NCBI GenBank assembly: GCA_019843655.1
Contig: JACDQD010000007.1
Span: 28,176,816-28,240,815 of the forward strand
Length of the DNA: 64,000 nucleotides
Reading direction: 5' to 3'
Source of the DNA: Lethocerus indicus
Taxonomy: Eukaryota > Arthropoda > Insecta > Hemiptera > Belostomatidae
Position numbers and translations under genes: made by a program. The notes beneath the pieces are model-generated. The model was not told the origin of the DNA. It saw only the letters and a program-made list of their open reading frames with translations, and did no database searches. Each line of letters starts with the position of its first letter. Positions within the stretch are counted from its first letter, which is position 1. Shown piece by piece: positions 56,480 to 64,000 of this stretch.

Positions 56480-56830
56480 CAATTATTGCTTAAAATCTGA
56501 TAACGATATCAGGTGTACGGGAATTGTCGACGCGCCTCCCAAAGAGGTTGAACCTATTCGCGGCACCTGATTGAATTGTGAAAACAGACGTCAGTTCTAA
56601 ACTCGGCTTCGATGACTAATACGGTTTTAGTCAGAAATGTTTGTCAGGCTCCCGACCGCTTCTCGCCATATTCATTTTCCTCTATTCCTCCACCTCAGTA
56701 TCGTAGAACGGGTCGACATTATTCCCACTGACGAGGGGAAACCCCCTTCAGTCTACTTAGTTCCAAACAGATTAAGTACTGACAGACAGTTGGCTTTTTA
56801 TAATACACGAAGTTCGTGTTGGACCGTTTA
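56480..56830. other. stretch without a recognised gene
   Basis: Unique sequence. A 65-codon frame (56637-56834) lacks motifs. Confidence 0.5.
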
Positions 56831-57157
56831 TTAACCGATTAAGTACCAAATTTTTTTTCCGTAAATTTCGCATAAAATTTACTTATTATGACGCATTATT
56901 ATCAAATAGTACCTCCTTAAAATATGTTTTGACAAAGACATTTTGTCAAATACTTTGTTTTTCAAATCCGAGTCCCAATGGTCACATGAGACCATTTTAT
57001 TTCGAATAATAATCATAATTGTTTTAACGTGATGTAGTATTTATAATGCGAAATTACTGAAGGTAATAAAAAAAAAAACTTCCCGTAAACACATATTTCA
57101 TCATCAGAAAAAATTAACTGATCCCCCGATTTGGGGCCTACGATACTTAATGGGTTG
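56831..57157 (+). mobile_element. family P copy P5
   Basis: ttaaccgattaagtaccaaa at the left, cgatacttaatgggttgacc at the right. Interior collinear with P4, with the cactacagagttgaa segment deleted. The right TTAA appears mutated and is followed by a partial inverted end (cccattaac). Confidence 0.83.
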
Positions 57158-57636
57158 ACCCATTAACGAAATTCAAATCATAAAAAGAGGTAAAAATAGA
57201 GGAAAATATGAAGGAAAATAACCCGATGAAGCGCCGGGTATGAAGTCCCGTTAGTCCCCAAGTACAAAAATATACAAGGATACAAAGGATACAAATAAGT
57301 TTGATTACTTTAAATACAAATGATACATAGATAAGAGCATACCGGCCTATTTCCCTTACTACATATATTTACTTAAATATTATGGCACATTGATCGTGAA
57401 TATTTAACAATTTTGTTGTGATAATTGGGAAAATATACAATAAAAACCGAGAACTTAAGCTACATTAAAAAAAAAAATTTATAGGAATTTCGCATCGTCC
57501 CAATCCCGAAATTCCCTTAAATCCCTTAAAAAATTGAAATATTAATAAATAAAATTTTTAAAAAAGAGGGAAAGCCAACCGTATTAATCCCTGTCTGTTA
57601 ACAGTGCTACTGAATTTGCGCCAGTGAAAGAGTTAA
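57158..57636. other. AT-rich stretch without a recognised gene
   Basis: Strongly AT-rich with A-runs. Nothing recognised. Confidence 0.5.
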
Positions 57637-57920
57637 AGCGTAGATTTGTCTTTTCCCGCTGGACCGGTTTCGGCCGCTCGCCGTCTTCAGTAGCGCGTTG
57701 TCAGTCACTTCGGACGTTTTCCGAAGGGCATCCTCACCGCGCACTGTGTCACCGTCACTTGTACAAAAAGTGCCAATTTTTTGTGTGTGCCGACCAACAA
57801 CAACGGCTACTGAAGATGGCGAACGGCCGAAACCCCGTCCAGCAGAAGATCACAGAAGTGGAAACACAACAAATCTACGGTATTCCAACCCCCAGCAGAC
57901 CACAAAACAGGTATGTTAAA
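57637..57920. mobile_element. family A copy A45
   Basis: gcgtagatttgtcttttccc, gctggaccggtttcggccgc, gccgtcttcagtagcgcgtt, loop, right arm ggctactgaagatggcgaac to cccagcagaccacaaaacag and gtatgttaaa. Confidence 0.85.
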
Positions 57921-58504
57921 AGAGGTAAAATATAGATTAATAAAAAAAAACATTTCTTATCGAGAATCTGAACGGGGCGAATCATCCCCGCTGATGGTCC
58001 CAACCGATAACATCTACAGAATAAATAAGCCGCCGATGGACTGATCGTGACGAATGATATATTCCGAACATCGTTTGATCGCGGAGGAATGAAAAAAAAA
58101 TTAATAAGACGGAATAAATTTACTCCTTATTGGCGTGAAATGAATGGCGGCCAGAGATGAGGTGTGAATGAGAGTAGATCTGAAAGTTCGGAATTCGACC
58201 TCAGTTTCAACTTTCTCTCTGTCTTCCTTCTCTCCCACAGACCGATAATAAAGTTTTCTCCATGAGAAACTGATAATATCACAAGACCTCTGTCTATTTA
58301 TAGACACACATGTACATACATATATATATATACATATAATATAGGTACTATCCGAAGATTAACATGTGGAACCCACGTAAAAACTCAAAAGTACAGAAAA
58401 TATCACTAGAGAACAGATTATTACTTTATAGCTGTGTTCATCCGGAGAAAATACGCAGGAAATCTACAAAATTCGCTATATTTCTGTATGGCGAAGTTTA
58501 GGAC
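57921..58504. other. stretch without a confident gene
   Basis: Contains a TA-rich tract (58308-58345) and an acceptor-like ccttctctcccacag at 58240 followed by only ten open codons. No exon called. Confidence 0.45.
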
Positions 58505-59180
58505 AAACTTGACCTTTTAAGGAAAGATTTTGCGTTGAATAATCACTTTTTAACCCGTTTTTGCGTTGAAATACCACTTTTTGACCGTTTTATGCGTCGA
58601 ACGACCAGTTTTTGACCCGTATTTGCGTCGAAAAACCACTTTTGACCCCTTTTTTTGCGTTAAGACACCAATTTTGACCCGTTTTTCCCGTTGAGACACC
58701 ACTTTTGACCGGTTTTTTCGTCCAAAAACCACTTTTTGACCCACTTTTCGCTCACAAAAAACCACTTTATACCCGTATTTTGAGTCTAAAAACAACTTTT
58801 AACCCGTTTTTGCCTTAAAACACAACTTTTGACCCGTTTTTTCGTCCAAAAACCACTTTTTGACCCACTTTTTGCTCACAAAAAACCACTTTATACCCGT
58901 ATTTTGAGTCTAAAAACAACTTTTAACCCGTTTTTGCCTTAAAACACAACTTTTGACCCGTTTTTTCGTCCAAAAACCACTTTCTGACCCACTTTTTGCG
59001 CACAAAAAACCACTGTGTACCCGTTTTTTGAGTCTAAAAACCACTTTTCAACCATATTCATCGTCGAAAAACCACTTTTTCACGTTATTTTGCGCCGAAA
59101 AAACAGTTCTTTAACCCGTTTTTGCGTTGAAAAACTACTTTTCGACACGATTGTGCGACAGAAAATTACATTAAAGCCGT
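58505..59180 (+). repeat. minisatellite block 5 with a 124-bp higher-order repeat
   Basis: Variant units (gacccgtttttgcgtcgaaa, aaccactttt). A four-unit block beginning ttttttcgtccaaaaaccac occurs at 58713, 58837 and 58961, exactly 124 bp apart (4 x 31), with near-identical content including gcttacaaa-like and tacccgtattttgagtctaa variants. Confidence 0.93.
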
Positions 59181-60050
59181 TACGACAAACGGTATTTTAA
59201 GATCTGTACTTCAGGGTGTGTTTGGAGACATAGCAGTAGCTTTTCCTTAAATATATTCGACCTTAAAGTTTGGATTTTGTCGATATATCTGTCGGTTTGG
59301 CCGAACCCCACGACGGGTGAAGAAGAAATATGCGTTTTCATTTTCGTTGACCGCGTACGCATATTTACGCATATCTCACCTGGCTGTGCGTATAGAGAAG
59401 AGAGTGTTTTTTACATCGTTTTTTACCGTTCTAGGATCAAGAATGGGAAGAAGAAAGGAACAATGAATATGACGAGATAAGGCTGAGGATGATAAAATCC
59501 TTTCTAAGTAACGGTATTAGTCATCACTGCTAAGTTAGAACTGACACCTGTTTTTCGTATATTTTTTTGTTCTTACTTATAGCCAGGCAAAATTGCATGA
59601 ATCGCAATTCGTAATTTTGAAAATGTTAACACTCAACGATATAAACAAACACTCGAAATTGTACTTGGTGTTCGTCGGATTCACTTTACCCCACCACCTC
59701 ATCCTACGGGATATCTCCCGAATTTCCTAATAATTACCGGCCGATTTTTCCCTTCGATCCCGAACTTTCGATTCTGGCATTTTTGGCTGGAATTATTTTA
59801 AAACTGGGCCCGAAATTACCGGAATTGGTCTCTGACACGGCGTGGGAATAAATTTAATCGCATACATTAAACCGGGCCGTAGAGACGGGGATGTATAGGG
59901 GGGGTGGAATTCGGGAAGATTTCCCCCCCCCCCCCAAGGATCAGTTCAATTTATGTGACGGTTTTTATTACGTTAATAAATTAAGAATTACCAAAAAAAA
60001 AGGAGTATAATTAATCCTTCATTAATTGAAACGGGAGCCGCTCAAATATA
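59181..60050. other. stretch without a recognised gene
   Basis: Unique sequence with a C-run at about 59923-59935. Nothing coding recognised. Confidence 0.5.
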
Positions 60051-60388
60051 GTTTAGAATACATTTTTGTGGTCTGCGAGCGGTCGGAATACCGCTAGACT
60101 GGTTTCAGCCGCTCGCCGTCTAGTTAGTCACTTCGGCACTTTGGATGTTTTTCGGCCGTCCTCAGTGCGCACTGTGTCACTGTCACTAATACTGCGGCGG
60201 TTGTATCTTTCTCGTATATATATTATGTCCTGTTCTTGTTTTTGTCCGAATGTTGTTTGTCCGTCTAGAAAGTCGTACAAAGTTTTTTTAGTAAAAGGCC
60301 GACAGTAGCAGTGCAGTGAGGACGTCCGAAGAACATCCCAAGCGCCAAAGTGACCGGTACTGAAGACGGCGAACAGCCGAATCGGTGG
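60051..60388. mobile_element. family A copy A46 (long-loop form)
   Basis: gtttagaatacatttttgtg, ggaataccgctagactggtt, gccgtctagttagtcacttc, a loop of about 120 bp holding the conserved internal core in reverse (gcggttgtatctttctcgta, tgttcttgtttttgtccgaa), then gcagtgaggacgtccgaaga and gtactgaagacggcgaacag. Confidence 0.82.
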
Positions 60389-60449
60389 TTAAATCATCGC
60401 AGAAATGAACCGATATCGGAATGTCGATACAGAATATTCCACGTTCGAA

Positions 60450-60650
60450 TTCTCTCGCCGGTTCGGCCTTCTTCTAGACCGGTTTCAGACACAGTGACAC
60501 AGTGCATTGAGGACGCCGACGAAAAACACCCACAGCGCCAGAGTGACTAACGCCGCGCTACTGAAGACGGCGAGCGGCCGAAACCGGTCTGGCAGGAAGA
60601 CCGAACCGGCGAGAGATTTCGAACATGGAATATTCTTTGTATCGGTAGTA
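60450..60650. mobile_element. family A copy A47 (alternative outer arms)
   Basis: gaattctctcgccggttcgg, ttctagaccggtttcagaca, loop, cgcgctactgaagacggcga, gaaccggcgagagatttcga. Both outer arms carry atacagaatattcc-type sequence instead of the usual gtagatttcg arm. Confidence 0.82.
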
Positions 60651-60841
60651 ATGTTATTCTGCGTCACACTAAAATAACAAATTTCCCAAACAATGTCCTA
60701 ATTGGTACAACCCAACGTCCTCCGATATCGAAGTGGCGTCTAATCTAAATATGCGGGAAAAATATAAATTGATAATTACAGTTGTGTGACACCGACGAAA
60801 ATCCCGAAAAAAAAAAAAAAATAATTCCTCGACACTTTCAG

Positions 60842-60942
60842 CCGTTTGGGAGAGGGTCAAGGACATTGATGAACCGGACGCGTCGAAGGTCATCGACGGT
60901 CGTTGGAAGTTTTCCTTTTCGCTCTTTCCACCCGCGCGGCCG
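60842..60942 (+). CDS. weak candidate internal exon
   Basis: Acceptor-like cctcgacactttcag (AG at 60840-60841); donor-like gtaatt at 60943. After two bases, 33 codons stay open, reading VWERVKDIDEPDASKVIDGR then WKFSFSLFPPARP, with plausible codon composition. The donor is weak and no partner exon is known. A second open block (60968-61075, GQNKFVDVQDLGGSREDCLK) follows after only 25 bp in another frame, which also fits a decayed gene. I do not recognise either peptide. Confidence 0.22.
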
Positions 60943-61167
60943 GTAATTGTCTGAATTCCGCTTTCAGAAACGCTCCGGGACAAAATAAATTTGTTGACGT
61001 CCAGGACCTCGGGGGGAGTCGCGAGGACTGTCTGAAGGACCTCGTAAACCTCTTTGCAAATCGACGAACTGAAACAGTATCCACTCTTTTTAGTTTTGAT
61101 CGGGCTCTAATATCTTTTTCCTGTACAAACAACTGTTAGTCTTGAAGGGCGATTTTTTAAAAAATTA

Positions 61168-61449
61168 TTTGGTTGACAACTAAGTAATTGCGGCGTAAGT
61201 AATTTGCACACAGATAAGCAGGTTGATGGTTTCGAATGCAGGTATAAGATACATTCGGCTTCAATGCAATGTCCCGGTGTCGAACTGTGGCGATCCGAAT
61301 CGATATAATGGCCTTTTATTCGGTCATCGTCGACCTCCTCAGAAAGGACCAAATAGTAACGTATCCAAAGAATCTTATCCGTGCAAAGATGTTGACGTAC
61401 TTAAAAATACGTACAACGCCACTTCCGCAATTACTTAGTTGTCAAACAA
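61168..61449. mobile_element. family N copy N2
   Basis: Left end ttggttgacaactaagtaat, right end cgcaattacttagttgtcaa; about 282 bp. The interior differs from N1 and has no transposase-like frame. Confidence 0.82.
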
Positions 61450-61531
61450 ATATATTTCGAATGTTCGAATGCAATCCCTCCAACAGGAGTGAGCACACTT
61501 CATCCGCATTGCTTTAATTCCCTGAAAGCTT

Positions 61532-61893
61532 ATGTACCCAAAAGTAATCGACAATTTGATAAGATGTATCCTCGGTCTTGAGGAGTTCTTCAGGAGAACT
61601 CGAAAATCGAAAATTTGCAGGAAAAGTGGCCGGAGAGTTGTTGTTGATAATATCGGTTGGAATATATAGTAGATTAATAATTAAAGTTTCTTTTTTAACA
61701 AACTGAAATTAATTCCAGAGTGCTTGTAAAATCTAGATTTAAAGGGGCGACAGGAAAAGCGAAATTGTGTCTGTTTAAACCTGCATGACTTTAAAAAATA
61801 ATTTCCTCAACAAAATTTTTACAGATTACTAAATAGAGTTTCTTTTTTAGCGAAATAAAATGAATTCCGAAGTCAAAATACCCCTAATATAAC
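61532..61893 (+). mobile_element. family M copy M7 (interrupted)
   Basis: tgtacccaaaagtaatcgac, gtcttgaggagttcttcagg, gttgataatatcggttggaa, taaagtttcttttttaacaa to 61722. After about 110 bp a second right-end piece (gagtttcttttttagcgaaa, tgaattccgaagtcaaaata) lies at 61836-61893 and ends cccctaatata. Confidence 0.78.
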
Positions 61894-62212
61894 ATATCGG
61901 GGAGAATTAAGTCCAAGTAATTTTCGATTGCAATTGCTGGACGCGAGTGATATCTGATGTGAGCCCCATAGTTCTATTCAGTATGTCTATGTCGTTTTTA
62001 ATATCGCTTTGTATATTGTTATTTTGTCGGCTTATTTAGTGGTCTACATAATAGTCCATGTTTATGATGAAGTACTTCACATAACAGCGTAAAAATAGAT
62101 AACCGTTTGTATTCAACCGGTACATCTTCCGCGTGTCTGTAACAGTTTTCACAGTAAAACTGTGTTTTCACAGTACTTTCACAATAAAACTTCTCATAAA
62201 GAAAATATATTA
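61894..62212. other. stretch without a recognised gene
   Basis: Unique AT-rich sequence. A short repeat gttttcacagtaaaactg / gttttcacagtactttcac lies near 62146-62185. Confidence 0.5.
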
Positions 62213-62515
62213 CAGTAGATTCGGCGTGTTTCTGTCTCCTCTCGCCGATTTGATCTTTTGCTAGACCGGTTTCGGCTGCTCGCCTTTTTCAGTAGTTAAT
62301 CACTGTTGGCACTTTTTGTATGTTTTTCGGTCATCCTCACTGCACTGTCACTGTCACTTGTAGTAGTGTTAGTGCACTTGTACAGTGCCAATAGTGGCTG
62401 ACACAGCGCTACTGAAGATGGCGAGCGGCCGAAACCGGTCTGGCAAAAGACCGAACCGGCGAGACCAAACGGTATTCCAACCCATCGCAGACCACAAAAC
62501 AGGTATGATAAACTA
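62213..62515. mobile_element. family A copy A48
   Basis: tagattcggcgtgtttctgt, gctagaccggtttcggctgc, gcctttttcagtag, gtcactgtcacttgtagtag, gcgctactgaagatggcgag, ccggtctggcaaaagaccga, acggtattccaacccatcgc, aggtatgataaactac. Confidence 0.87.
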
Positions 62516-62940
62516 CAAATATATTATTTTTCCCACCTATTTCCGCTTTAAGGGGTGTCTCGAACAGCCTTAAAATTTAAGGGGGGTTTTCGTAACATAA
62601 AAATATTCGGCAACCCCTTTAACTGTTAATCAATGTTAATAATAATTCGCCCCGAGCATCGCGCTTAATGCCCTTAAGGCAGCGGCGGCAGCCCCTGTAT
62701 AAATTGCCCTCGAAATATGCCCTGCAGATAAGGGCGGGGGCATACGCCCTTCAAAATGCGTATATCAATTTTTATTACTTCCCGCCGCGGATTATTTCCC
62801 ATCGTCCGTCTTCGACGATTTAAGGGCCGGTACGATATACAGGCGAAAATACACAGGCAGGATATGTATATATACCGCATATTGGACCGTATTGTCCAAC
62901 CCGTCGTATCCCGGATATTGGGAACACGACTTAGAAAAAT
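62516..62940. other. stretch without a recognised gene
   Basis: Unique sequence with several repeats of gcccttaa-like words near 62668-62750. No gene recognised. Confidence 0.5.
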
Positions 62941-63030
62941 TAGTTTCTACATACCTGTTTTGTGGTCTGCGAGGGGCGGAACAGCCGAAACCGGTCTAAC
63001 GAAAGACCAGACAGGCGAGACAGGAGACTC
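62941..63030. mobile_element. family A copy A49 (left tip fused to right arm)
   Basis: tagtttctacatacctgttt, tgtggtctgcgaggggcgga, then directly acagccgaaaccggtctaac and gaaagaccagacaggcgaga. Confidence 0.78.
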
Positions 63031-63049
63031 ATCGCAGAAATAACACTAA

Positions 63050-63285
63050 CCGATTACGGGATGTCGATACAGAATATTCCCTGTTCAAATCTGACGCCGG
63101 TTCGGTCTTTTGCCAGACCGGTTTCGGCCGCTCGCCATCTTCAGTAGCGGTGTTAGTTACTTCGGATGTTTTTCGGGGTATCCTCACTGCACTGTCACTG
63201 GTATACTTTTGCAGCCGAAACCGGTCTGGCAGAAAGAGAACCGAGCGATAGAGGAGGCAGAAACACAACAAATCTACGGTATAGG
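63050..63285. mobile_element. family A copy A50 (alternative outer arm)
   Basis: gatgtcgatacagaatattc, acgccggttcggtcttttgc, gccatcttcagtagcggtgt, short loop, gcagccgaaaccggtctggc, gaggaggcagaaacacaaca, aatctacggtatag. Confidence 0.83.
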
Positions 63286-63964
63286 AAAAAATTAATTGTA
63301 ATCCATCTTCCGCGGCGTTGAGGTTCGCTTTGTCTACCGACGGCGGGGGAAACCTTGAACATAGGTGAATGCGGCTAGGAAAAACAAGAAAATGATTCCT
63401 TCAATGAGAATTTTCCTCAGGACCGATGACTGGCTGGCTGGGAATCGTCGCCGATGGATTGAGCTCTCCCATCTTAACAGAGTCTATTTTAACAGACCGG
63501 TTTTCAACAGAAAGTCGGTTGAAAATAATGAAATTTCTATTTAAGGGCAACCGGACGGCCACGAATAATCGAGCTCGGCGCGGTCGGGGCTCCATTACCG
63601 GGGCTCTGGAAGCGGGTCAATATTCGGGCCCCGGCTTGTAACACGGCCCAACATGCTGAAACATGTTCACCGAACATGCGGACCCGCGGACAGCCTACGG
63701 GCGTTCGAGCGCCAGGATTCGAAGAACGGATTTTCCAGAATTTCAGGATCCGATTCAGCGATCGCTAACAGTTCCGACGAAAGCTGGCCACACTGGTATA
63801 CTAAGGGCAATTCGCAGGGCTTTCAGTGAATCATCGGTTAATTCTCTTTTCAAGGTCTCAATACTTAGCCCTCAACATCAGATTCTGACGAATATTCGTC
63901 ACGAAAAAGGGAAAACTTTAATCCCCACAAAGGCGCCAATGGACAAAAGGGAGGTCGATAAAGT
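63286..63964. other. stretch without a recognised gene
   Basis: Unique sequence. The 71-codon frame at 63426-63641 has no motif. Confidence 0.5.
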
Positions 63965-64000
63965 GGCTACTGAAGATGGCAGCGAGCAGAAACAAGTCTA
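63965..64000. mobile_element. family A inner arm cut by the window edge (A51)
   Basis: gtggctactgaagatggcag, cgagcagaaacaagtcta; a right inner arm that continues beyond the window. Confidence 0.7.

Noticed and set aside
58242..58274. Terminal exon after ccttctctcccacag
   Set aside because: Ten codons to a stop and no polyadenylation signal noted. Likely a chance pyrimidine tract.

Overview
This is eukaryotic nuclear DNA with very little coding content. There is no operon layout and no long credible ORF. Splice-type signals occur around isolated short open segments, (CT)n/(GA)n/(TA)n microsatellites are abundant, CpG is not obviously depleted, and the window is packed with non-autonomous DNA transposons whose ends resemble the mariner/Tc1 and piggyBac superfamilies. 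That combination suggests an arthropod, most likely an insect (a hymenopteran is plausible but unproven). No rRNA or complete tRNA gene was recognised.

The dominant component, called 'family A' here, is a fold-back element present as about 50 full, half or rearranged copies from position 314 to the right edge. A full copy (best example 44808-45169, about 360 bp) is an almost complete inverted repeat. From outside in, each arm holds a terminus gtttagaatacctgttttgt, a segment gtagatttcgtgtgtttctg, a self-pairing mini-hairpin (cggtct, six bases, agaccg) reading into accggtttcggccgctcg, the motif gccatcttcagtagcg, and a loop-proximal gtgacagtgacagtg tract. I do not recognise this family. Its arms repeatedly sit at the edges of local duplications, direct or inverted, of unrelated neighbouring DNA (7677-8126, 8452-9785, 18135-18975, 29917-30405, 32557-34380, 33033-33262). 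That recurrence is the most interesting signal in the window.

Four other short non-autonomous families are interleaved: M (mariner-like ends, seven copies), P (TTAA-flanked, piggyBac-like, five copies), N (mariner-type ends ttgggttggcaactaa, two copies) and R (ends agggtgtcccaaaattaacg, three loci).

From 47.3 to 59.2 kb the sequence changes character. Blocks of a quasi-palindromic 31-32 bp minisatellite (core ttttgggccgattttgcg, and a variant core gacccgtttttgcgtcg) surround a 104-bp satellite array of about 31 units (50.34-53.47 kb). The blocks show higher-order periods (124 bp and about 240 bp), orientation flips and a chimeric satellite/minisatellite junction.

Coding evidence is limited to a good internal-exon candidate at 22501-22628 (+), weak candidates at 41307-41363 and 60842-60942 (+), and a possible transposase tail at the left edge. 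The simplest reading is an intergenic or very large intronic region colonised by transposable elements. A tRNA-like/SINE-like fold lies at 31386-31446.
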